DNA of 64,000 nt from Corinectria fuckeliana (taxonomy: Eukaryota; Ascomycota; Sordariomycetes; Hypocreales; Nectriaceae), in contig WPDH01000063.1 of NCBI GenBank assembly GCA_019137255.1, positions 300,062 to 364,061 on the forward strand, read 5' to 3'. A program made the translations under genes and the position numbers. The notes under the pieces were generated by a model, which was given only the letters and a program-made list of their open reading frames with translations, had not been told where the DNA came from and did no database searches. Below are positions 23,021 to 33,296 of the stretch, piece by piece; the stretch's first letter is position 1; each line of letters starts with the position of its first letter.

Positions 23021-24470
23021 GTTGTATAAGTCCCATGCCCAAACAAACGCCCGTAGTTGTCAAATGTTGGCTACGCGAAGGACACAATAGTTTATCTTCA
23101 GATGGCTTGGATTGGCCTGTGGTTGCTAGATTGAAGGATTCTGACGTCAAAAGAGTCATTTCTGGTGGTCTAGCATCGCAGTTCCAGCTGAAAATTGTCT
23201 TGACCTTAAGCTCTTATGATTACAAGGCCAATGCGCTCAGATGTAAGACCAGGAGATGGTGTGAGACCATAGGAAACTAAGAATCTTGGTCATGCACGAA
23301 ACGTTGAGACGATTGAGGGTTGAAGATCTTCACTGCCTGTTCGGCAGTCGATGAGATTCCATCAAGTGAGTTTATCTAAGCTCTGCGATACTTATGACTT
23401 TGTTAATTGAGGGGTATAATGTAATATTGCTTCATGATATTGGGAGGTCGACTTAGGTGGTATACTGAAACAGGCGTTGGAAGTTAGCCGATGGCTCGGA
23501 TCTTGTTACATGACTCGTTTCACGTGAAGGGAATACTGTGCATTTTAAATTAATTAAGTATCTAACATATCCATGCACTCCTTACTTCTTACTCTTCTAT
23601 AATGTAGTAGCTTTGTGACTTGGAGGTTGTGCTGTCGCCCCGTCCTTGCGCTTTGTGCGTCTATCAGCGACTGAGAGGGCAATTTCCAAGCTGCATGAAG
23701 CTGTCTCGAGAAATGAGGTACCACACAAGGGAAGCGGTTGCCTACAGTAATGTGAGTCTAGCTGTTGATGCGACATCGGGTGCATTTCCCTAAATTATTT
23801 CCTGGATGAGCTCATAAGTACTATCGAATGGCTCCAATGTAGTAGATGGCAAGGGAGGTAGGCAGTCGTACAATAAGATGCAAGCAGCCTTCAGCAGAGG
23901 CGGGGTAAACAACAGATGAGGCGTCGGAACCTCGGTGCATAGCTATAGATTGCTAGTTGCCGGCGATTTTAGCCACCTATGCCGAAGTAGTTGAACCAGC
24001 TCCGGACTTGAAGCTACGATTACGCGGCAAGTTAGAACTACATATGCCATCAGGGTTCTAGAACGGACGGACGGGTCGGGAGCAGCCGGCCTCCGATTAA
24101 ATCAGCACGCCACAGATGAGCTTTGTGGGATTCAATTGGCATCTTGCTTGTTCTAGCGGCCGGTCTAGGGCTAGGCAGATCTCACTGTGGCCAAATCTAC
24201 CACTAGTCAAGGCAACAATCTTCAGCTTTCGGCTAATAGTTTGGCTTGTACACGAGAGCCATAAGGATCTGGACCCTTGGCACAGACTCTTCTGGCCTAC
24301 TCTCCGCCCCAGAGGCAATGTCTCATATGAAGGACGAACAAGTCTAAAGTCGATATACAAATCAGACAAATCTCACAATCTGCTTCATTTTCCAACTACA
24401 AGCCCAATCTTCAACAACCACCTTTACTTACTCGTAATCCATCATCTTTATTCTTCAACACGCCGTCGCT
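23021..24470. other. Intergenic, no gene seen
   Basis: Moderately AT-rich, with short frames only. The last 100 bp (24,380-24,470) are a CA/pyrimidine-rich leader resembling those before the small genes at 28.5 kb. Confidence 0.4.
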
Positions 24471-24581
24471 ATGGCTCCCTACGTCATGAAGATCAATGTT
24501 GTCAACAACACCCAATACTCCGTCTTCCCAGTCGGCGCAAGCACACTAGATGGTCTAGATCGAGTGTTGCTAGGGGCATGA
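24471..24581 (+). pseudogene. Short ORF, probably 5' remnant of a small protein gene
   Basis: ATG in a good context (CGCTATGGCT) after a promoter-like pyrimidine-rich leader. The frame reads MAPYVMKINVVNNTQYSVFP, then a short unrelated-looking tail, and stops after 36 codons. The first 25 codons look like the first beta-strands of a small beta-rich protein. No continuation was found in the next 300 bp in any frame, so this is most likely a truncated gene. No family recognised. Confidence 0.4.
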
Positions 24582-25535
24582 ACAACGTTTTCTACATGCA
24601 CAAATAATACATTTGATGAGGATCGTGTTTATGGGCCAAAAGGAAGCATCGGCTGATAAGAGTCAAGCCTACGCATCTAGCCATAGAAAGAAACGCAATG
24701 CGCTCAAGGCCAAACTACCGCTCGACATGAGGCGACGTTTTTAAGGCGGTATGCATCCAGAACTGTATTTCGACTTCTGGCTGTTGATGTATTGGTGGGA
24801 GAGCATGGCAAGGGTATCCCGCGTTATGAACGAAGCAGCCAAAGCGAGTTGTGGCAAGCATCGTCCATTGGAACTTGGAGGGCCTCATACCAACTTCAAT
24901 GAACACCTTATTCAGAACCGAGATCTTAGCTGACAAAGTACATAACATGACCAGCGACGTCCTTATTCAACTTTTGTCGACTGATGGCCTTCTTTCTGCG
25001 GCCCCATGCTAGGCACGTCAGCCTGAGCTTGGGTGGTCTTGCGGGCTACAAGGTTCTGCATTTTTCGGGCTTAGCTGGAGAGAGCAGGATAGATAGTGAA
25101 GGAAAGCGACTGAGGGGAAGCCTGTAGAAAAAGGCTGAAGATGTAACTTTAAGGGCGGGGACTATTGTATTCGGCCTTCGCCGAGCGAGTCACCTTTAGC
25201 AGCGCCAAGATTTGCCATCAGGTCTGGGACCTACACCAAACAAAAATGACCCAACCATACCACATTCCAAATCCCTCTGTACGATACGAGCACCGCAACA
25301 TTTTTGTCACATTCCGCAAGGAAAGACTCCCTAGGACATAAAGCAAGATGGAGATGGGCGTACGTATATTAATCGGTGCAATGTGAAGATGAAAGCCCAC
25401 TGCAATGTCTTCTTCAATGTTTTAGTAGACTAGTCTATAACAGCAAGAATTCCATTGCAGTTGCAAGGAGATAGTTGATCATTGGTGGCCGCTCCACTTG
25501 AAAGTTCCTTCGAATTTATCTTGGCTCTCTTCCGT
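24582..25535. other. Intergenic
   Basis: No supported gene. A 60-codon plus-strand frame (24,751-24,933) with FDFWLLMYWWE may be a fragment of something older. Confidence 0.35.
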
Positions 25536-26029
25536 TCACTGCAACTCAATCTCCACAGACTGATTCGGCTCTGATGGAAGCGCGTCAGACTTTGAGCGTT
25601 CATACGGGGTAGGCTAACTTACCGTCAAGCAGGGTCGCGAATAGGTGGCCATCTAGAACAACCAAAGGGGCACCTGCATCAAAGTCATCAGCATCAAGCC
25701 CACTGTCTTATCAGGTCGTATAAGATTGGAAACCTACCTGCAAACTTCAGTCTGTAAGAGTTCCCATCCTGCTCAGCACTGACAGGCTGGACTGCCTGGT
25801 CTTCGCCCGAACCACTCTTGAACCAGTAGACATTCTTGGGCCTAAGGCTCCTGTCTTCGACTTGAAAGCGTCCCAAAACCCAGTCGCCGGATTGAAGACG
25901 ACCGTCTCTCAGTGAGAAGACTGCCGCGGAGCCACCTGCCTTAGCATGAATGCGCTCCTCGTCACCCGCCGGGTTTCCGACAGGCTGGCCGTCAACAGTG
26001 ATGGTAAACTTGCGGTCGATAGAGCCCAT
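25536..26029 (-). CDS. Conserved-looking 125-aa orphan protein, three exons
   Basis: Exons (minus): 26029-25738, 25673-25623, 25570-25536. GTAGGT and GTAAGT donors and CAG acceptors join in phase 1 both times to give 125 aa ending SVEIELQ. There is no signal peptide (MGSIDRKFTITVDGQPVG), so the product is probably intracellular. It shows alternating hydrophobic residues consistent with a beta-sandwich or beta-barrel: VLGRFQVEDRSLRP, NVYWFKSGSG, NSYRLKFAG and APLVVLDGHLFATLLDD. No cysteines or catalytic signature. The preserved reading frame over two introns argues for a live gene. A TATA box lies 104 bp upstream. Family unknown to me. Confidence 0.8.
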
Positions 26030-26132
26030 TGTGATTGGATTTCAAGGTGGAGTGAATGATAATAGAATGTTTGGTGCTGGAGAAGATGTGAAAATGTTGA
26101 GTTTTGGTTTCAACTGTGAGGGTTTTGGACTA

Positions 26133-26140
26133 CTTATATA
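26133..26140 (-). promoter_or_regulatory. TATA box of the 125-aa orphan gene
   Basis: TATATAAG on the minus strand, 104 bp upstream of the ATG at 26029. Confidence 0.55.
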
Positions 26141-28370
26141 TTTGTCGAGGGCTTTCTCTCATGTCGGCTCAAAGTTTCTCGCTTCACGAGGAGCCAGAAC
26201 TCACACCCAAAACCTGCCGAAATATCCATTACGTAGCTGGCGTCCACGCCACGCCCGCTCGTGCTGCGGCAACAAGCGGTGTGAAGAGGAGAAGTGAAAC
26301 TCTTGGAGGGGAACAGTGAGACTTCTGGTGGAGGCAACTGGTAATGTCACTGTGGTACTAGACTACGAAGCACCAGATGGGGAATATGCCATTTCTATGC
26401 ACCTAACGCCTCGGTGAATAAAAATATCCGAGATAACTCTTTTTGATTGTCAATTCTACGAGTTCGCTTTTGTACTGTAGCGGAAACTAAACACCACACT
26501 CGGACTGTATCTCGTAGTAGTTAAGTCCTGGGGTCAACTGCTCGCCATTTCTGGCCGAGTGCTTTTGGCTTAGTGCTGTGAGAACGATTGCCGAGATGTT
26601 TCGCTCTTTCGGCTGTTGCCGCAGTGAGACGTAAGACATATGATGCACTACTTGCCGGCAAGCTTCGGCTGCCGGTGGACACCGCTGAAAATGGGAATGA
26701 TCGACGATCTAAGAGGTCTAGTACGTGGCTGTATCGGATCGCCTTTAGATGCTCCGAATTCGTTTGTGGCTCCTGTCTCTCTCAGTCAACCCACATTTCC
26801 TCGTAGCTTCGAATCTCGCAGTATATGCCCATAATTCTTGGCGTACTAGATATGGATGACTCTATGTGATTGTCGCGATGCCAAGGCAACGCTACCGCAT
26901 GCTCTCCTGCATGTGACTTGGAATTTTGGCCAGCCGAACTACCGGAGGGCTACGGAGTACGGAGTGAGTGATCTGATTAGTATTAGGATAACCTAACGGC
27001 AACAGACACGCAATCCAGCAGAGAGTATGCTATGCGTGCCTGCATACCATCTATGACCAGATTCGGTGTCAGATCATTCCAAAAATTCTCAAACCACTGG
27101 TAGTTGACTCAGATTTACCTGCCTGCACAGTAAGGGGGATGGCAAAATAGGCCTTGTACGGATGGGAGGCTACTGAGGTGTCGAGGTGTCGCGGGACCGT
27201 AGAAAGCTATGGAGTAATTACTTCTTGGACCAGAGCGATGCATCTCCTAGGCTGCCTTGATCCAAATCTGCTCGTCCGCTCGTTTGCTCACCTTCAGTGG
27301 TTGTAAGCTTTAGTGTCGCTCGACGCGCGGTCCTCTATGCTATATGCCTATGAGCGTCATACTTGCTCCGTTATTGCCTTTCTTGGGTTCTCCGTAAGCG
27401 TTTGGACATGTCAGCTAGCTTGCCACTACAAATCACGTTGTGACACGAAAGCTGTTACCTAGATTCATCGGTCCGAATGGTGGCACTGCCCCTACGTCAG
27501 CTTGATCGGTAGGTCTACTTTTGAGTGTAAGAACAAGAAGGTACACGGCAATCCTTGCCCAGTGTTTTGAATTGATGAATCGACCGAAGTAGCCTGTGGG
27601 GTCACGAGTTACTCTATCAGCCTGAGGATCTAAACTGGTCGAGAAGTGGGCTATACAAGGCAGGTAAATCGTGAAACGTTTGAACAGCATGCTATGTCAG
27701 ACGTCATGCCACAGCTCATATATAGGGCTGTTCCTCGAGCCAACGACGTGTCGAGGCTTGACCAGCCGCTCAGAGCATACATCTCCACAAAGCTGCCTGC
27801 TTGCTATTCTAGAATATTAATACGCAGGCATTGGCGGTCCTGTCTTGGCGTAAGCGGAACCCTGGGTAATTGAATGGGGAATTACCGACTTCCGAATCAG
27901 CCACGGCTGAAAGACCGGAGCATGGCAGTCCTTTGCATCCAAGGAAGGAAAGGGACACCCAAGAAGATTGAATCATAATCAAGACGAACTTTTGGATGAA
28001 GCGAATCCTTCTGCTATCGTCAGCGGCTTGCACAGCCTGTGCTTTTTGCGGAATCAGATGTTGCACACGCAACTCGCCTCCTTTAATATCCAAACACTGT
28101 GTAGGGCACTTTCTGTACATGATATAAATCCAGCAATGCGGTCATGATCCTACGCTCCACCCTTTGTTATCCATACCGTCTGTGCTATCCCGTAGATCAA
28201 CTCACTTCGAAACCGGCCTACCGCAATTGCAGGCTGAACACTGCCTTCCAAGGCTTGTATCACAGAAACCAAAATACCAAACCAGACATCCTTCGATATG
28301 CTCAGCCGAATCCTTCAATTCTCACGACATCATGTCCAGCCCACATACTACATACAAGCCAAAACGGTTG
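26141..28370. other. Intergenic, no gene seen
   Basis: More than 2 kb with only short unrecognised frames. The rightmost part is the promoter of the secreted-protein gene at 28549. Confidence 0.4.
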
Positions 28371-28406
28371 TCTACAGGAAAGCTGTCATCTACAGGAAAG
28401 CTGTGA
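28371..28406 (+). repeat. 18-bp tandem duplication in a promoter
   Basis: TCTACAGGAAAGCTGTCA is followed at once by the same 18-mer with one change (final CA to GA). It ends five bases before the TATA box of the gene at 28549, so it may duplicate a regulator-binding site. Confidence 0.7.
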
Positions 28407-28411
28407 TCAAA

Positions 28412-28420
28412 TATATAAAG
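28412..28420 (+). promoter_or_regulatory. TATA box of the secreted-protein gene at 28549
   Basis: TATATAAAG, 128 bp upstream of the ATG. Confidence 0.55.
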
Positions 28421-28548
28421 CCTCGACTGTTGGCCCGAATGGTTTTCCTTATCACTCTCCAACAGCTCCAGATCACCAAACAGTACAATACAATCAACTT
28501 TATCCTCATCACTTCTACATCTTTCTTTCAGATTAGAAATCAGCTAAA

Positions 28549-29077
28549 ATGGTCTCTTTCGCCATCGTCTCTCCCTTCGCCGCCCTAGCCGCTGCTGCGC
28601 CCACGTCTGAAGGTTCCAACCTCGGCAAGCGCTTCAACGGCGGATGGTGCGGCGTCCACGTTCATACTTTCGACGGCGAGAACGCCAAGGGATCGCATGA
28701 GATGAACGTGTGGGTGTACGACGCCAAACAACAGTTGATCTGGTCCAAGGAGAGCATCTGGGGAGATGGCTAACTCATGATCGAAAGCGAGGGACTCCCC
28801 AACGTCCTTAATATCAACACCTTCGGGTCTGGCGACGACGTCGTAAGTTATCCCATCCAAGCATCCAACCTCGCTCTGAGTGATGGTTTAATTTGATGGG
28901 GGATATTTTTCTAACATAGTCTCAATTTTGTAGGCTACTTTCACTTACGGTGATGACGCTTGGGGCAGTGGCAAGTGGGATAGCAACAACGGTCGCTGCT
29001 CTGTCGGGAAGCAGGATAGCCCCTCCTTGACGTCTACCACGGTCACCATCGATTTGGACTGCGGATTCTCGTGCTAG
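28549..29077 (+). pseudogene. Small secreted Cys-containing protein interrupted by one stop
   Basis: Exons 28549-28842 and 28934-29077 (GTAAGT donor, TAG acceptor, phase 0) would encode 145 residues but for a single in-frame TAA at 28771-28773. Visible parts: signal peptide with SPFAALAAAAP, a Kex2-like GKR, GGWCGVHVHTFDG, EMNVWVYDAKQQLIW, then after the stop LMIESEGLPNVLNI and the end CGFSC. This matches the pattern of a fungal small-secreted-protein family I know only as hypothetical (WCGVHVH near the N-terminus, DCGF.C at the end). The reading frame after the stop and the splice are fully preserved, so the lesion is recent, or the stop is read through, or it is an assembly error. CAA-to-TAA would be a RIP-type change. 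Confidence 0.7.
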
Positions 29078-29587
29078 GTTTGAGTGGATGGTGTTGGAGG
29101 CTGGAAGAGAAATATCAAGGAATGACCTCCTATACCATGTTTCTAGGCTTACAAAGATGTATCGCTTTGTTCTTACATTGAGATTTATAGCTTATTTATC
29201 TTGAATGGCACTCTTTTATTCACACAGAAAAGTAGCCTTACTACCTGGCGGAGGCTGATAACGAGTCCTGTCCCATGCACACCTAAGTTCGATGGGGCTG
29301 ATCCGCTATTAGTTCAAGAGTTATTCCACTGTCATTCTGGAGTAGCAAATCTGCTGTTTGTAGTTACCCTCATAACCTCACCATATGCCGGAATCAAGAA
29401 GTCACACAAGTTACGTGGAAACTTTCTACAGGGCGACGAACAAAGGTTGGAAAGTCACTAGTATGAATACGTGACCGTAGCTGACCTTTAATGAAGGGCT
29501 TTCAGCAACACGAAGCCGTGATCAAGGCCTATAGCCTTGATCAAATCATTCGTCGCATCATCTCCATAGCCATGCCGCGAACCGGGC
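29078..29587. other. Intergenic
   Basis: No gene seen; 3' flanks of the converging small genes at 28.5 and 29.6-29.8 kb. Confidence 0.45.
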
Positions 29588-29785
29588 TCAAGTATTCATC
29601 TCTTTCAGCTTTCCCAGCAAATCTTGCGGTTCTGAATTATTCGCCTTCACAGTGATCCTCCCACCTGTGATTTCCAGTTCGTAATTTCCTTTGCCGTAGA
29701 TGGTATCTAGCGCCGTTGGCAAGTTAACGACATTAACTATGTCATTCTTGTAGAATACGGCGATTTGGCCAACTGGTTCAGTCAT
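29588..29785 (-). CDS. 65-aa orphan protein, copy A
   Basis: Single exon, no signal peptide: MTEPVGQIAVFYKNDIVNVV, then LPTALDTIYGKGNYELEITG, then EPQDLLGKLKEMNT. The pattern is beta-strand, helix (PTALDTIYG), two strands and a C-terminal helix. A TATA box lies about 105 bp upstream. A full-length paralogue in the same orientation 680 bp away (30661-30464) aligns over all 65 codons without gaps, which supports both as real genes. Shared positions include the initial P, the YK/FKK.D, L..AL..IY, LEI.G and EPQDLL. No known family recognised. Function unknown. Confidence 0.75.
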   Translation of the reverse strand: MTEPVGQIAVFYKNDIVNVVNLPTALDTIYGKGNYELEITGGRITVKANNSEPQDLLGKLKEMNT

Positions 29786-29889
29786 TTTGAGGGAGGAAGA
29801 GTTTGAGAATTGCGATTAGGTTTCTGTTTGTTAGTGTGAGGTTTGGGTTGGTGTAGTAATTAAGCTGTGGAGGGTTGGGAATCTGGGCA

Positions 29890-29897
29890 TTTTTATA
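29890..29897 (-). promoter_or_regulatory. TATA box of 65-aa orphan copy A
   Basis: TATAAAAA on the minus strand, about 105 bp upstream of the ATG at 29785. Confidence 0.5.
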
Positions 29898-30463
29898 CTT
29901 CGAGCCTAACATTGAATCCAAGGCGTTGTGTGTGGACGAAGTCTGTCACTGGTTCCCTGCATAGCCGATAAAGGTGTCATTATAAATCAAAGACGTCAGT
30001 GGCCGGGATTCCTCATCTCTACCTGCTACTTGATCGCGATCAGCTCTTTTTCTCATCGATGAAGGTGGTGATTCACTATAGTTGTCGCAGTTTCTGGATG
30101 TCACCATATTTTGACGTCCCATGCCTGTCCTTATTCCGGATAAGTCAACAGAGCTTCACGAATCCGGGAAGACCGAAGTTACAAAGAGTGTACTGAGTAC
30201 TGTCGCATGTGAGATACCAGCATGCATCTCCCGACTGCAAGCTTAAGAGCTACATATGGCCCCAGGCCAAAACTCGCAAGCGCTAAGATAAATCTTCCAC
30301 GAAATCTTCAGATAGTGATCATTCAGTGCAACTTAGCTCCGTCTACATAGTTCTAGGGAAGCGTACAGCATGTGATGATGTGAAGTAGATACTTGAGAGA
30401 GAGAACATTGGTCACGAGATGACCCCAGGATATCGCGACTTGATTATAGAATAGCTCTTGGTT

Positions 30464-30661
30464 TTAAGTCTCCAACTCCTGAAGTACTTTCAGTAGATCT
30501 TGTGGTTCTTCGCTATCCACCGTAATAGTGATAACCTCGCCTTCGATTTCAAGGGCCTAGTTGTCGACACTGTAAATGATGTGAAGAGCGGCCTCCAACG
30601 TCACAAGATTTTGGAGGTCGTCTTTTTTAAAGGTGTGCACCTTCACAATAGGTTGTGCCAT
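30464..30661 (-). pseudogene. 65-aa orphan protein, copy B, with nonsense codon
   Basis: Reads MAQPIVKVHTFKKDDLQNLV, TLEAALHIIYSVDN, then TAG at codon 35, then ALEIEGEVITITVDSE, EPQDLLKVLQELET and TAA. It aligns gap-free with copy A (29785-29588), roughly 40% identical; the stop sits where copy A has Tyr (TAC). The region after the stop is as well conserved as that before it, so the lesion is recent or is bypassed. Same orientation as copy A, so the two arose as a tandem duplication. The upstream region is less clearly TATA-bearing than that of copy A. Confidence 0.75.
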
Positions 30662-31990
30662 TGTGGGAGTGGAGAGTATTGAGGAGATGTGAGTCGAGTC
30701 CTTTACTTTGGATGAGGTGGTTTGGATGCGTCCCGGTTGCTCGCGGAGAGACAAGCAGTGATACTGGGTAATCCATATCCAATCGTGAAGGGATCTCGTC
30801 TTCTCGTAGGCTATTCATGGATCTATGCAGCGCCTGATTAACTCTCGAAAGACCTCTGTGACTGTTGGCTTACCTCTAGCCAGAGCCAGACTTGTGATTT
30901 TGACTGTTTAGAAACAGTATTATGGGAGCGAACGCATCATGTAAGTGGGCCTTGCTATAGGCATTGACAGAGTGAATTGATGGTGAAATATGCGAGGCAG
31001 TACAATGATCTCTGTATCGAGTGACTTACACAATCTCTAGAGCTTCTGGATAGTGGCATGCTATTCAGGCTGGAGGTCCAGTCTGCTCTACCCTGCTATT
31101 TTCTATTGATATTACTAGCTGCCTTTCACGTTATGAGGGGCATTGACTCAACCGCAACCACGACGACAAGAGCAGTGATGGTGCCGTCCTTTCCGACGAT
31201 GTGTCGTGGGCGCTCAATGCAACTTGTTGGTCTTAGATCACGGTAAATAGTCACCCGGACAGAATCGATCCCAGGCGTATTTTCCAATAGTGACGACGCG
31301 AGGTGGCCTATTCATCATTGTGTTACAAGCCGTCTGACACGATGAGAAGCGGGGAACGCGATCCGGCCAGGCCATTCTTCTCTGCACCCGTATAACCATC
31401 TGCTACGGACGAGGATGCAGATCAGATGTCAGTTCATGAACTGGTCGGTTAAAAGGGGGTTCGACAGACGAGTCACGAGGGAGATGACAGCCAGAAGAGC
31501 CAACATGCCCGTGCCCTCTCTATTTCAGTGCATGTTAAGTTAGTCCGGTTCCTTAATCTCACCAATAAAGCTAAATCGAGCGCGTAAGGTGGAGGGCCGC
31601 TGGTTCTTCCTGTTGGCTTGTCATTCGAAACGCTCTCGCTCCTTGTTGAGCAGCTTTTGGCCTGTTACCGTGAACGAAAGGGATACAGCGACTCGATAAA
31701 GGCTATAAAGCCCTCGCTGCCGAATCTGCTCTTGCTCGGCAACGCTCCCATCCGCACTTTCCTGAGCAAGTCTACCGAGACCAGTTATTGGCTTACCCCC
31801 GCTATAATGACGTTTGAAGTTGAAGTGATATGATACTTCCAAGCCGAAACGAATATCCAAGCCTTTCGCACCGACTGCGCTTCATGAGGCACAGTTGCAA
31901 CCTAGCCCTCGTAACGAGCTTCCTACTCATTCTATCAGAGAGCTTCACATAATGCGGAGTATTACTTACCAATCAACGGCCTTGCAGACC
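30662..31990. other. Intergenic
   Basis: Short frames on both strands at 31,618-31,860 without recognisable features. No gene supported. Confidence 0.4.
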
Positions 31991-32553
31991 ATGGATTTGA
32001 TCGATGACGATGACGAGTTCCCGCCGCTCGAAGCGGTTCTTGGTAGGTCACTGTCCCTAGCTAACAGTGATGGCGCAAGAAGTGTCGACAGCGCAGGAGA
32101 CGGCGCCGAAATATCGAGTCCCAGAGCACGGTCAGGCCTTTGCAATCACACGACAAAATCGAGCCAGGTAAGTCAAGGTCGTATCCCTGAATCAAACCGT
32201 GTAGGAAGCTCACGGGGACTGATAGATTCTTCCACTTCTATGGAAGAATATAATGTTAGTCAGATATCTCTGACGTGCGAACGGTCTATCACCCTATTCC
32301 GGACTGAGAAATTGATCCTGATAATCTAGGTTGTCCGATATCGACTGCGACCTAACATAAAGGGCCTGCAAATGTGTCATCCTCATCAGTGTCTAGCGGT
32401 GAAAAGCCTGGATTTCTTACCGAGACCTTGCCAGTTCTCGATTAACCGACTCCCACAGGTGCTGAGATTCAGAACCATTCCCAGCAAGAGAAGCCCGGTA
32501 ACAAAGCGACAAAGCGGACGTCTCAGATTAAGGAACCCAATGGACAAGAACGC
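31991..32553 (+). pseudogene. Possible decayed hydrophilic-protein gene
   Basis: A frame from MDLIDDDDEFPPLEAVLGRS (31,991) runs through a Ser-rich stretch to a GTAAGT-like donor near 32,169. Separately, near 32,460-32,550, EIQNHSQQEKPGNKATKRTS and IKEPNGQERGGGY end at TAA. Both look like charged, disordered coding sequence, but no continuous splice model joins them. Family unknown; could be part of an old mobile element. Low confidence. Confidence 0.3.
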
Positions 32554-32700
32554 GGAGGGGGATACTAATAGCGATTAGAGGCAATTGCACTTAGTAAGAA
32601 TCCAAACGAAACCTCGACGTGCTAGCCAAGCCGCACTGCCGTAGACGTACATCCCACAGGCAAAAGGTAAGGATAATCAGTGGATTTAAACCACCTGTGT

Positions 32701-32789
32701 TGGACGAACAGGGAATCGAACCCTGGACCACTCCCAGATATTCGAACGAAACATGCTAAGGGAGTATTATACCACTAAACCATTCGCCC
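32701..32789 (-). tRNA. tRNA-Ala (anticodon AGC), with 17-nt intron
   Basis: The minus strand folds into a complete cloverleaf: 7-bp acceptor stem GGGCGAA/TTCGTCC containing the G3-U70 wobble pair that specifies alanine, D arm with AGTGGTA, anticodon stem CTCCC/GGGAG with loop TTAGCA plus T, variable loop TGGTC, T arm CAGGG-TTCGATT-CCCTG and discriminator A73. A 17-nt intron (32737-32753) sits one base 3' of the anticodon, the canonical place. Mature length is 72 nt before CCA addition. The nearest T-run downstream is about 35 bp away (around 32,665), so the Pol III terminator is weak or distant. Confidence 0.93.
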
Positions 32790-33296
32790 GGTTGATGTTC
32801 GGCTTAACTTCAGACAGTATCTATATGAAGTTCGTATGTCGCAGTGACGATCTCCCTTGCTCAATGGGCTAGCACTGACAGATTCTTCATATTCCAGTAT
32901 TAGCGAACACCAGCTCGAATTCGCTACTATCTCTCCGGCCTGGAGCAGCTGTATGTCATGCTAATCATACGCAAAGATTACCAGGCGGACGATTGTATGA
33001 GCATCGGCCGATTACTCAATACGTGCAGGTTTGGATATCAGTATGACTCCATGTACATATTCCGTCAGTAAATGAGCTGGGATATTCATGCTAGCTGTTA
33101 TTGTAGATCACTCATGAACGTTACATTAGTAATTCGGACTCGAAAATCTCATCCAAATTGCCGGCAGATGCTTTCTAACACGGTGGAGCGGGACTCAAGT
33201 CCGATATTCATATGGCTTGGACTATTTGTACAAGGCCAGTAAGTCTAGAGAGGCGCGTCTGATATACCTCGGTTGACAAATCATAATTAGTCTTGC
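32790..33296. other. Intergenic
   Basis: No gene seen; 3' flank of the second urea symporter. Confidence 0.45.

Noticed and set aside
22819..23280. 153-codon plus-strand frame
   Set aside because: Out of frame with the better-supported secreted-peptide relic it overlaps; low coding quality.
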